From Galerina marginata (Eukaryota; Basidiomycota; Agaricomycetes; Agaricales; Galerinaceae), in contig JAECYW010000008.1 in the NCBI GenBank assembly GCA_023014335.1, forward strand, positions 3,162,001-3,226,000: a stretch of DNA of 64,000 nt, in the 5' to 3' direction. This document shows positions 23,697 through 34,213 of this stretch, piece after piece. The position numbers were made by a program, and so were the translations under genes. Position 1 is the first letter of the stretch. Each line of letters begins with the position of its first letter. A model generated the notes under the pieces. That model ran no database searches and had not been told where the DNA came from. It was given only the letters and a program-made list of their open reading frames with translations.

Positions 23697-26600
23697 ATGA
23701 CCTCCACATCCACATCTGCCTCCACCCCGATTCAGACGCACCGAATAGGCATGTCGCTAGAGGAGACACACGCTTCTCGCGCGGAGCAGCGAAGACAGCG
23801 GTTGCTGGAAGTAGAGCTGGAGCTCGCGGTGGAAGAGGCAGAGGCGCTCAAGATGACCGAGGTCTGTCCTTCCTCCCTCTCTTCCTCTCTCTTTCTTCCT
23901 TCCTTTCTTTATTTCTTTCGTTTTCGTGCCACATGTCACTGTCACTGCGCTTCTAAGTAACTAACATGGCACACGACAGGAACAACGACAACTTCTACAC
24001 CGGCCATTCGCAGCTGTCAAAGCAGAGTTTACGGATTTGGATGGGATGAGGTGGACGCAGACTGCGCTGCGCATGCGGCAGGTACGTTCAGTGCTTCGAA
24101 TTGTCTTTCTCGTTTGCATGATGAGCTGACTTACCTGCGTTTGTTGGTGTCGTTCTAGCCACCTCAGCCTCAGCGCCGCGTTCCTCGGCAATCTGAGACT
24201 CAGACTCAGACTCAGACGAATGGGACTTTTGTCGTGCTCACGAACGCGGATCTCGCTTCGTTCGCTCCGGAAGACACCATCCGTGCCTCTTCCTCCTCTT
24301 CTTCCACCTCCTCCTCCTTTCCCTTTCCCTCACGCTCAACCGTGGCTCACCACCGCCTTCCCCTTCCCTTACCCTCCGTCGATGCCACCGCAAGACCACA
24401 CCAAACCGCCATCCGCAGTCAAGTCAACATCGAGACCGATCTGGTATATTCCACCCCTAAAAATAACCTCAACCTCCACACCCTCATACCCGACGCGAAC
24501 GCGAAGAGGCACCGGGACGGCACGCGCACGCGTTCGCCTATCAAGGGTTTATTTCCTTCACGACAGGTGGCGAATGTTTCTGTTTCTGGTACCGCCGCAG
24601 CGGGTGCGGGAGTGTCGTCATCGTCGGTTCCTCCAGCGTCATCCCCTCTGCGGCAATGTCATGTGCGTCCTGCCCCCGCCCCCGCACAGGGTGATGGGAT
24701 CGCGGAAGAGACGGATGACGAGGCAGAAGATTGCGCCGTGCGCAGGAGAATGAACAAGGGCAAAGGCAATACGAAAAGCAAAACCAGAAACACCCGAGTC
24801 CCGAACCCGCGTTTGATGCTTTTCGCGCATCGTGATGCGCCGTCTCCGCCTACTGCTGTGTCCAAGCCTAGGGCTCCCGCGGCGCCCGCGGTGGTAGCAG
24901 TGACTGTTTCGTCAGTTCTTGCTTTGCGGGCGAGCTCGGAGAGTTTGTCTATGTCTACGTCTGCGTCTACGTCCTCGGCGGAGGGAGCAGCTTCGTTGTC
25001 TCCTTCTCCTTCGCCTTCTCCTTTATATGCGGGAAGTGCAGATTACGCTCTGGTCCAACGTCAGGATGGAGGGGAGGGACAATTTGAAGGGTTAGGGGAA
25101 GGGGTAGGGGAAGACGCACTGGCCACGAATTCTCTGCTCGACCCGCCGGCCTCCTCTGTGCTGGCTTCCCCGCGGAAAGGATTGAAAGACACGGATCTGT
25201 GCCCCACGTCTATCTCTATCTCGGACCCACTCAACCCGTCCGCGCACCTGTCCCAGCGCAGAGTCGTCCTCGCGGACCTGCTCGATCCGAACCCGCCCCC
25301 TTGCGCGGGCAGTGTTGTCCTCGCGGACCTGCTCGACTCGTCCTCGTCTTCGTCCCAGGCCCTGCCTCTGCCCCTGTCCCTGCCCTCGCGCGGGGGTTCT
25401 GTCCTGCTTGACTCGCCCGTGTCGCATAATGAGGAGGGGTCGAGTGATAATGAGGGAGAGGGAGAGGATGATGATGGGGTGTACGACGATTTTGGCTCTG
25501 GCTCTGGCTCTAGGTCTGCAAGTGACGAGGAGGAGGAGGACGAGGACGAGGATGAGGAGAGTGAGGACGCAGATGAAGAAGAGGGCGACGATTCTGACTT
25601 GCTGACGTGTCCGCCGGGGTTGACGCCTACCTGTGGCGAAGGGCCGAGCGCGAGCTTGAGGTCGCCGCGGAGCAGGCTGCATGGGTTGTTGAGTGATGAT
25701 CTGGCCGGGGCGTGGGTAGGAGGCGGAGGTGGAGGAGGGGTTACGCCTTTATCAGGCGCAGGCGCAGGCTTACCATCGACAGCTGGTTTGACTCCGGCTT
25801 TGATACCAGCACCAGCACCAGCATCAGCACCGCCGTTCACGCCTATCCCACCTGCAGCTGTACCGGCAGTTTCGGGTTTACCGTCGATGTTAACATTAAC
25901 ATCAACGCCAACTTCGACACCAGCTTCAATGCTAGCACCGCCGTTCACGCCTATTCCGCCTGTCTCTTCCTCTTCTTCCGCGTCTCCGTCCCTGCAGGGA
26001 TGGGGATGGGGAGGGGATGTAGACGAGGGAGAAGATGGGGCAAATGAAGATTCCGCAGGGCCTGCGCGGACACCTTTTTCTTCGCCTATACCCAAAACCC
26101 CGGCCAGCACCTTTCTGAATCTTGGAACCACGGACCATCTCATGCCTGGTCCTGGTCCTGGTCCGAGATCGGCGGCACTCTCGATATCGTCAACGCCGTT
26201 CGCGCTGCCTACTCCGAATGCGTCGTCGACGCCTTATTATACACCTCGACTTCCATCCGCGTCGTCGGCATCCACTGCCTCAGCCTCATCCGCTTCTTTC
26301 TTGTCTTCCTACACCCCGTCCTCCTCGAGCTCGAGCTCTTCGTACCCTTCAGGAGTATTATCGAGTCCAGGGACGCCCTCACCCGTGCACGCCCACGCTC
26401 ACCAGCACGCTCACCAACACCAGCACACCCACCAACACCATCATCAACATCAGTATAGAGCTTCTAGACTGGGGCGGGAGGGTTTGGTGTTGTCTTCTGG
26501 CTCGCTGTCTGCGCTGGAGGTTTCTTCTTTGGGCTTGGGTTTAGGCCGTGATGAGATGGATCATAGGGACGGGGACGGGGGTGGTGCGACGGTCGGTTTG

Positions 26601-26744
26601 GATTTGGATCAGGGAGTGGCTGCTGGTGTGGCTGCTGGTGCTGCTTCGAATTCAAATTCCAACGCTGCATTTGGTCCTGGTCCTAGGGCTGGGACTGCTG
26701 GTGTGGGCGGTGTCGTGCCGTGGTTGAGATCTTCCTTCAGCTGA
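23697..26744 (+). CDS. Large Ser/Pro-rich low-complexity protein (3 exons)
   Basis: Exons 23697-23861, 23980-24081 and 24159-26744 join in phase 0 to give 950 residues (GTCTGT...GACAG and GTACGT...TCTAG introns). Residues ~30-75 form a charged, Leu-rich helix, possibly a coiled coil, and this is the only non-repetitive part. The rest is Ser, Pro, Thr and Ala rich. It includes an acidic tract of Asp/Glu at ~542-570, a Pro-rich section with repeated Pro-Phe-Thr-Pro-Ile-Pro-Pro units (~640-690) and a His/Gln tract at ~831-855. No signal peptide, membrane segment or catalytic motif. The composition suggests an intrinsically disordered nuclear or scaffold protein, but I recognise no family. Long antisense ORFs here are by-products of the GC-rich low-complexity sequence. 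Confidence 0.6.
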
Positions 26745-27771
26745 TCCCCCCGTCGCCTTCGCTGTTGATTCGGTCTATTGGGACGTTGGTTTTTTGGCTC
26801 GTTCAGCTGCGTTCAGGGTATTGGGTACCACTATACCACCTGCCGGTACCTCGTCATCGTCGCCATCGTTGTGCTCTGGTCCTCCGCGTACATCGTTCAA
26901 GTTCAAGCTCGCGTTCATCTAGTCTTCAAAACTCAAACTCAAGCGTCAAGACTCGAGTCCGGAAGTCGGACCCCTTTTTTTCGTGTTAGATTCGGCGTTT
27001 TCAACGTATGCTCCTTCCTCGCCCACGGAATTTTATCATGTTTGCGATCTCCTCATCGCTTCTTCCTCTTTGTTTCTGTCATTCTCGTTACCGTTTCGAT
27101 TGCCGTCATCGCCATCATTATCATCTGCATCTGCATCCACATCTCATCCCGTCCTCATCCTTTCTCTCGCCTACAGTCTTCCTGCCCCGCATCGGAATCT
27201 CAACCATGAACGTAGAACACAGTCTATCCCCTCTATCCCCTCTTGCATCATCGACATCGCTTTCAGCATCATTCTTGGACTTCCCAACGAATATTCTGTT
27301 TCGTCTGCTAGCACTTTTCCTTGCTTCTCCCTTTCTTTTCTTGACCTCGTTCTTCGTCCTGGCCTCATTCATCGAATCATCGAACCACGGATTATCGAAC
27401 CATATGGATCATATATCACTGCTGCAATTTTTCTTCTCCTTTTCGTCGCCATTTTTCTTTCTCGCTACATCTACAATCACAGTCACGATCACAATCGCCT
27501 TCCTCCGTTCCTAACCATAGCCATAGTTATAGCCCTCATGAACTCGAAGTACAAGAACCATTTCCCAAACGTTAAACCACTAGATTACGATAAACCTACC
27601 TATTTCTTGTCTAATTTAGTCTGCCTCGTCGCTATCGAGTTGCTGTTGCTCTTTTTTCTTTCTCTAGCATGTATAACATCAATCCATTGTTTTCTATTAA
27701 CATGATGTTCTCGACTTCTCGTTATTGCTGTTCTATGTCATCACGACCAGGTCTTCCATATATCATGGGTG
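26745..27771. other. 3' flank, pyrimidine-rich
   Basis: Overlapping plus-strand ORFs (26983-27705, 27008-27514) encode only Leu/Ser/Phe-rich hydrophobic strings created by T/C-rich DNA. I take the region as 3' UTR and spacer. Confidence 0.4.
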
Positions 27772-28031
27772 ATGGCTTCTTCATTTCGTTTTTATATCGG
27801 CCAGGATGAATTATGAGTGCATAACAGTGGATATCAATTCACGTTGAATAAATTTAGATACATTACAGCAGAATGTCGGTTCAAACGACGGGATCTACGT
27901 GAATTCAAAGCGATGGTGCAACAATCATCAAGCAGCACCTCCGAGAATAATTCAAACGCCGAGAGCCAAAACTCCAGAGTCGTGTTTCGAGTTGGAGATG
28001 GGCCTTTCACCGTGAACTTGATGGTAGGCAC
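27772..28031 (-). pseudogene. Truncated relic of the GPI-anchored protein gene
   Basis: Matches two pieces of the gene at 39051-40076. 27945-28031 corresponds to the exon-3 segment ending Lys-Gly-Pro-Ser-Pro-Thr-Arg-Asn-Thr-Thr. 27772-27960 corresponds to the end of exon 4 and its downstream flank (38880-39100). The ~360 bp between them, including the last intron, are missing, and the C-terminal anchor frame is lost. Same strand as the intact gene. Clearly a non-functional fragment. Confidence 0.7.
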
Positions 28032-29180
28032 TCAGTTCGAAAAACTTCCAAGTCTGATATTTGACAAGCTATGACATGCTCTTATGGCTCCAAATGTCTA
28101 AAATCTAAAATAGGGTTTGTCCTAGAGGCGGATCAGGTGAAAAAGAAATAGATGCCTTGGTCGCGGCCGTGTCTAACCTCCAATATTTGCGACGACTTGC
28201 AAATTTGATCACTCTCCCGCCCATTCCTTCCCTGCACTTAAGTACACAAACTCTAAAAACCCATTCCCCCGGTAATGATTTTTTTCCGGAGTTTACGACC
28301 GCTCACAACGCAGGCGCTGTGCTAAGTTCGTCCTTACAGCTTCTTTTTCACGAATGTAAGTGCTTAGCTTGACTTGAACGTGGCTGATTAAGTCAGCCAG
28401 GTTAGAGCGTTCGATCTTGAGCCGTTCGTGTCAAAATACGGATTCCACTTTTTTTAGCAGCAGAACCATTCCCGAATTATGCATTGGCTTGTGGTTAACG
28501 ACTGACAGGCACCCGACTCTTAGTATTAGGACTGATTTTCAAATAGAAGTCGTACAATGTCCAAAAGTCTTAGCATTCCAGCTGAAAGCAAAACGTTAGG
28601 CCACCCGAGTTTGACACACGTATAGACCTAAAATGATCCGAACTTACGTCAGGTAGCCCTGTCGCTGGGTCGGCATATTTGCGGCGGCGGGGATTGTACG
28701 TCCATCAATTTCTTGGCCCACCGGAAGACCTCGGCTATCGAAATTTGCGGACTCCGCCCTGTATGTGTGTTGGTCTGGGGTGGCCTATCGTTTTGCTTTC
28801 AGCTGTCATGATATTAAACGGTTAATGTGTTCACTGAATTAATTTTGAATGAAGATTGCGGTTTAGGCCAGGGAATCAAGGTAACTTGGCTGGTAAGTTG
28901 AGTTAAGATCAAGTACTAGGCGCCACCACCAGCTACAATTCGGTGGTTGGCATGTGGTTTCAGCCTATTTCGGAGATCATTCAAACGCTTCTAGAACTGA
29001 GAATAGTGCAGTGGAGTTACGAAAATTTTACTGACCGTATTTCCAATTCCAAGTTCTCGACATTTGACTCTTGAGAGGCCAAGACAATAAGTCTTTAATG
29101 TCATGTGTCACCGAGAAGACATCGAGAAATTAGACTTTGTACGCTAATGAGCAGGTTTGTGGTTTGAACTCTGGCGGCTA
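28032..29180. other. Intergenic, nothing recognised
   Basis: No ORF above ~70 codons with coding character. No repeat unit or RNA gene noticed. A small GGCTGATTAAGTCAGCC palindrome lies at ~28381. Confidence 0.4.
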
Positions 29181-29182
29181 TA

Positions 29183-29565
29183 CAGTCATCCACCGGCTAA
29201 TGTTACACTGAAAGTTAAAAACCGAAATGAAAAATTTTCATCGCCCTTTTTCCCAATAAAAACTATATGATAATTCTTTATAATTCTGTTAGTTCCTTCT
29301 GTCAAATTTTCAGGTGATTTTATTCACTTCTCGCAAAGTTATTCCCAAAACACTGGTGTAACACTGAGTAGTGAGCCAATTTGAGGGACTTTGGGTTCGC
29401 CATTCCTCAGTCAATTTTTATCCGTTCCCTCTGAAATTTTACAAGGTAATAAAGAACGTATACAGCTCACAGGAAAAATTTATTTCATCAGAAAATACCA
29501 GTTTTTGGCTGAGTTATGAAGGTGTAACACTCAGTGGTGGCGTAACATTAGCCGGTGGATGACTG
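29183..29565. mobile_element. MITE with TA target site (Tc1/mariner-like)
   Basis: A 383-bp element bounded by 24-bp perfect terminal inverted repeats. The left end begins CAGTCATCCACCGG (29183-29206), and its exact reverse complement ends at 29565. Each end is flanked by TA, as expected for a Tc1/mariner/pogo-type insertion. The interior is AT-rich and has no transposase ORF, so it is non-autonomous. It lies ~400 bp upstream of the secreted Cys-rich protein gene. Confidence 0.8.
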
Positions 29566-29843
29566 TAACAGGACTATACTCCTCGCGTCATAGATAGCTG
29601 GAAAAATATCATTCTTCGGGTAACTTTTATGCTTGCATTATCCTAATACGCAACCAACCAGCTCTAAACCTCCCCGTATTTCTTCGCTTCCGCTATATCT
29701 ACAATTTCAAACCTTTATGTTCAAAACTAAATCCGACATGGCTAAGATTAAATGATAGCGACTAACTTCGAAGCTAGCGTAACATGTTGACCGTTCATGT
29801 AGGTGTTCTTCAAAGGTTGATTGCAAACGTCCACTCGGCAGTC

Positions 29844-29849
29844 TATAAA
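29844..29849 (+). promoter_or_regulatory. Probable TATA box of the Cys-rich secreted protein gene
   Basis: TATAAA in CTATAAAGTCAC, 113 bp upstream of the start codon at 29962. The distance fits a short 5' leader. No initiator motif identified. Confidence 0.4.
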
Positions 29850-29961
29850 GTCACTGGTGAAGTATCGCCTTGGACTTGACATCACTCAAGTACGTTGCAT
29901 TTTTGTGGAGGATCTATTCTCCTACTGACTTCAGAATTTTTTGCCAGGTCCAAATATCAGC

Positions 29962-30708
29962 ATGAAGCTCGTCATAGCCACCTTGTTCACCTTCACTCTG
30001 ATCGCCCTGACCCCTACTGTAACTAGTTCCCCTGGATCCTCGAACATCGCTTCGGGTATCAATGTCAAACAGCACTGCCAGCCAGGTTTTGCTGTCAAGG
30101 AACCGAAATGCTCAGGAAATAATCTCCCAACCTTCAAAGCGCACTGGCGTTGCTGCAACCTGCTGACACCAGAAGACAAAGAAAAGACGGCTGCTCAGAG
30201 GGCAAAGGAGAAGCCTGCGCATGACAAGGCCACCGATCATAGGCGTTGCGATGGGAAAACGCACTTAAGTATCCCCAAATGCACCGAGGGCGAGTTCAAA
30301 CACCCTAGGTTTGTGAAGAACCTCCACTGGGACTGTTGCAAGTCCCTCACAGACGCCGAGGAAAAGAGGACGGGCCGGACGATATCCGAGGTTCGGCACA
30401 CCTGCCACGACTCTGGATACGAAAACGACGCATATCACGACAGGCCATATATCAGTTACAAAAGCTGTGTGGAACCGCGCTACGCAAGGAAAAATCCAGA
30501 AAACATTTCAGGTTGGGAATGTTGTCCTGAACTTACTGACGACGAGAAGAGGATTGGGAAGGAGCAGCGAGAAGAGGCGCTGAGGAGGGCGACCAGCGCC
30601 CAGGCGGCGCTAGACAAAGCAAACGGGGAGAAGGACGCTTTCCGCAATAAAAGCAATGGAAACAAAGCAGTGTGCGAAGAAAACCATATCTCCAATCGCA
30701 AAAAGTGA
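29962..30708 (+). CDS. Secreted protein with three Cys-rich repeats
   Basis: A single exon of 248 residues. The frame is open further upstream, but the first ATG (29962) begins a typical signal peptide, with a hydrophobic core at residues ~3-20 and likely cleavage near 23. Three tandem modules follow, each with a leading Cys, a second Cys after 10-20 residues, and a terminal Trp-x-Cys-Cys: C39/C50/C64-C65, C96/C107/C125-C126 and C148/C169/C187-C188. After each Cys pair comes an acidic Leu-Thr-x-x-(D/E) linker. The tail (~190-240) is a charged helix. Four Cys per module suggests two disulphides each. I know no named family with this pattern. A secreted effector-like or cell-wall role is inference. 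The MITE and a TATA box lie upstream. Confidence 0.7.
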   Translation: MKLVIATLFTFTLIALTPTVTSSPGSSNIASGINVKQHCQPGFAVKEPKCSGNNLPTFKAHWRCCNLLTPEDKEKTAAQRAKEKPAHDKATDHRRCDGKTHLSIPKCTEGEFKHPRFVKNLHWDCCKSLTDAEEKRTGRTISEVRHTCHDSGYENDAYHDRPYISYKSCVEPRYARKNPENISGWECCPELTDDEKRIGKEQREEALRRATSAQAALDKANGEKDAFRNKSNGNKAVCEENHISNRKK

Positions 30709-30889
30709 GTAACATATAGAAGACTTAAAACTTGAATGTCAATCTGACGATCGGTTGACCTAGCAATTCGTGCTAATTGTGCTGAATCAGTCGCCTTATA
30801 TCTGTGCATAGAGTCAATACGCTCCGTATTAGACTGGCAGTTTTTAAAGTTTCTATTCTGCGTTTTGTACTTTCTGTCTCTGGGAAGAA

Positions 30890-32365
30890 CGGGTAGATTT
30901 TCTTCCTTAAATCTTTATACACAAGGAATGGATGGAGCTTTAAATTTTTGGAAAGGATTCAACTTGAAGCTTAAGGGTACGTATAAAGTCGAAAGTAATG
31001 AGTATCCTAAGAAATTATTGGACACACCGCTGAAAATATTCTACACCATGGAAAATGTCAATTAAATGCCAGACGCGTCGTTTGCGATTCACGAACGCGT
31101 TGTAATATACCAGTCACGTGTCAATTTTTTTTGATGGCGATTTTTGTTGCAGCCATGTGCCATGAGACCGATGCTGAGGCTTGCTCCTTCTCGAACTGCC
31201 AACAATGGTCGACTCGTCACGCGTCAAGATTTACCGGTAATTGCTAGGTCAACTCTAGTACCCCTACTGAGGAATTGGAAAAGCATGTGAATGCCGATGT
31301 CGACAGCGAGTACGTCACATACCAAAGTCAACGCGGGAAGAGGAATAGGTGAGGAGCTCGACCTTGCGACAAGGTAAGTGCGCTTGCTCATATGGGAGTT
31401 TCCAGCGCTAACTCGTTTTGGCCCCTCCCGGGATCTTGTTCTCAATCAGATGCTGCAAGAACGTCGGCTGAACACCTCTGGAAGACAGTATTGAGGAAGC
31501 GAACTCGCCCATTGCTCACCCATTCCCTCTTCTCCTCTCGAGACTCCCATATTTCGAATTCCTAGCGAAATCTGGATGCTAGACCCTGGGTGGGTCCCAT
31601 CGTCATCTACTACGGCGAACCTTGCCTCTGATCAACGCTCACTTTCTCACTCAGAACCATCTCTATGAGAGGAGCTGGCTCCTGAGATTTGCAAACGCAG
31701 CCGACGACAAAGCTCGGTGTTACAGAAAACACTAAAGGAGCTCAAAGGTATTTATTACTCATTTTGCAACCATTTTATACTGTAAATCTTTCTACTCATT
31801 CCTAGCATGAAGAACGAACCCAGCGTCGCTCGGAGGACCTCATTCAGAATGCGAAAGGAAACGTCAAACCGGGACTATCTCTTTCCCCCCTTTTCATACG
31901 TTAAGCCCCTCTCGCATTTTCTGCAGGTACCAGTGGGTCTTTAGGCCGCTGCCGTTCCTCCTCTGACCTCTCTGGCCCCACCCAAGCCCATGCTCTCCAT
32001 CAGACTCCATGCTACCGCCAAACCTGGTTTGTTCTCCCGCGCTGGCTCCGAGCCTCCGACTATGGGTAGCTGAATGGAAATTCCGACTTCAAACTTCAAA
32101 CGCCATGCAACGTCACCCATCTAGGTATGAGTCTGGTACTTTTTTGACTATTCCACCCACTAACTTATTGCCCATTACTAGTGTCCCCTGGTCGGGTTCA
32201 CGCTGATTGCGAAAGTATTAAGGTACGCTAAACTTCACCCTTCCTTTAAAGTTACTTACTGGGCATTTTGGCCAGGTATAACGATCGCCTCAGCTACCCT
32301 CGCTTTTGGTTCTTGTTGTTTGCCCTTGAACTGCCGAAGACGCGAGTAATGTTTTCTATACCGAT
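30890..32365 (+). repeat. Degenerate duplicated block, left copy
   Basis: Matches 35880-37065 in direct orientation in several segments. Examples are GACACACCGCTGAAAAT at ~31021 and ~35945, CAGTCACGTGTC at ~31112 and ~36053, CTGCAGGTACCAGTGG at ~31922 and ~36627, and GAATGGAAATTCCGACTTCA at ~32072 and ~36768. No open frame survives in either copy. I infer two decayed copies of one former gene or element. The F-box gene lies between them. Confidence 0.7.
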
Positions 32366-34213
32366 TTTGTCGGTTTTATTGTCGACATCGACATCAGCAT
32401 CTACGTCAGCATCGACTTCGACATCAGCGCCGGTCATATTAGCACCGGCACCACTTGCAGCGCCATTCACGCCCATGCCCCCCGTGTCTCATTTGACTTT
32501 TGCCAGCTGCTGGAAAGTATTTACGACCTAATCTTGCGTGTTACTCAGTGCTTCAGCCTAGGCTCGACAACTAGACGTAATGCGGATGGGTTGAACTCGA
32601 AGCTCTGTCTTGGCTGAATGTTTGACCCTCAGTTTTACCGTAGACTCGTTTCTACAAAATCTCTGCAGAGACTTGACTCTCGTGACTTAGGCAGTTACCC
32701 GCTTTAAATTCATGTGGTTATTCGAGAAGAGGCGGTGGACGGTTGTTGAATTTGGAGGATACTTTTCATTGGTTGCTGAATCTATTGACGGGAACAATCC
32801 AATCTATGCGTAAAAGGCACGATTTCCACCAAGGTATCATTATTGGGTGTCATTTTTGAACGCCCCTCTGATATCTCGTTCGCCCTAACCTGGAAGATAC
32901 CCAGGAGGAACAAATTTCGTCCAAGGTCACTTTTTTTCTGCCCTTTGGGTTTGGTAAAGTCGAACATTCAGCTTTGTTCTGTAGTACGCCATTTTTATTC
33001 AAATTTTCATAGCAAGATCCCGTCAGTTAATATCCCTTCAGTTTAATATCTCTCGGGCACGACGGAGTCGGACGGACTCGTCAGACTGCCCGCTTCAATT
33101 CACAAGAACGAAAGTCGTAACCCTACATCGGCTCTGATGTTGAATGTGGATAAAGTCTTGTGTTGAATTTCCAATTTCGTCGCTTGGTGCATTGTGGCAT
33201 GAAGCTTCAGTACATTAATACGTTGAGGAAGGCCAACTGTATCCCTGAAAGGTCCGAGAGAGATTTAAAACTCCAGATTCATCTCTGAACGCACACTGCG
33301 CTGCGCTTTTTTGTCTTCAAGCTCCAAGTCCCTGCCCGAAACGTGTGCGGCATGCACCATGCAGTAGTCTTCTTCCTTACAGAAAACTCAATGAAGTCTG
33401 CCAAATTCTAGACTTGGGGCAATTTTAAACCGCCACTGCGCTCCCTCTGTCCACGATACAACCTCCTGCATGCTAAGTTACTCTTTCACCATTTTTTTTC
33501 CACGCAGAAGCTGGTTTCTCCGTCGTCCCTTCATAACGGTCTCCCGAGAACTTTATTTTTGACCACCTGGATCGATGGAATTGGTACAGAGTTACAGGCA
33601 TGGTCGTCCCTTATTTTTGGTCTTTTACGCATCATGGCTAGGCATTGCACGCCGCAGGGTGACTTAGAATCTTTTGGAATCTTGTATCTTTGAGAAATAT
33701 TGTAGTATAGCCATTTGTTCATCCCGGGGGCATGTGAGCTGCCGATCGGAGGAAAAATCCCAGTCTTAACATTACTGAGCCTTAGGATGTGGATTGAAAG
33801 CAAGGAATAAACATTCATATTGCACCAAATGTTCTGCCTTGATGCACTATTTTATGTAAACTGGTTAGCCGAGAGAACAAAGGAGTCTATTGCGCAGTCC
33901 TCAAGGCGCATGTAAATTTGACCAAATATATACTTTAGGAGTTTCGCCAGGACTGGAACCCCGAAAATTGCCTGAGGGTCGAATTAAGATTCTCAATTAA
34001 ACAGCATCCTAGATGAACAGGTGCGAGTCAATTTCACCCTCGTATTCGCCCCCAGGAGCTCACCCAGAAAAATATCGACCCGAAACGCCTGCGCGAACGG
34101 TGAGCTTTTGTTTTATTTTGGCCTCGACCTCGCCAATTTCTTACTTTCCTGTCTGCTATAGAATCTACTTACTCGCCACCTCGCCAACGCCTCCACACAC
34201 CCGTATCGTCCCA
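32366..34213. other. Intergenic, with a short low-complexity gene fragment
   Basis: 32380-32490 encodes, on the plus strand, a Ser-Thr-Ser-Ala repeat followed by Ala-Pro-Phe-Thr-Pro-Met-Pro-Pro-Val. This closely resembles the Pro-rich repeat of the 950-residue protein (around 25800-25970). The rest shows no gene. A 62-bp GTGAGC...CTATAG intron at 34100-34161 may lie in the 5' leader of the F-box gene. Confidence 0.4.

Noticed and set aside
25061..26143. 360-codon minus-strand ORF opposite the 950-residue protein gene
   Set aside because: It is the reverse of GC-rich low-complexity coding sequence, has no introns or motif, and the plus-strand gene has supported splice sites.
26983..27705. 240-codon Ser/Leu-rich plus-strand ORF
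   Set aside because: Two overlapping frames are open in T/C-rich DNA downstream of a gene. The composition is that of 3' UTR and no motif is present.
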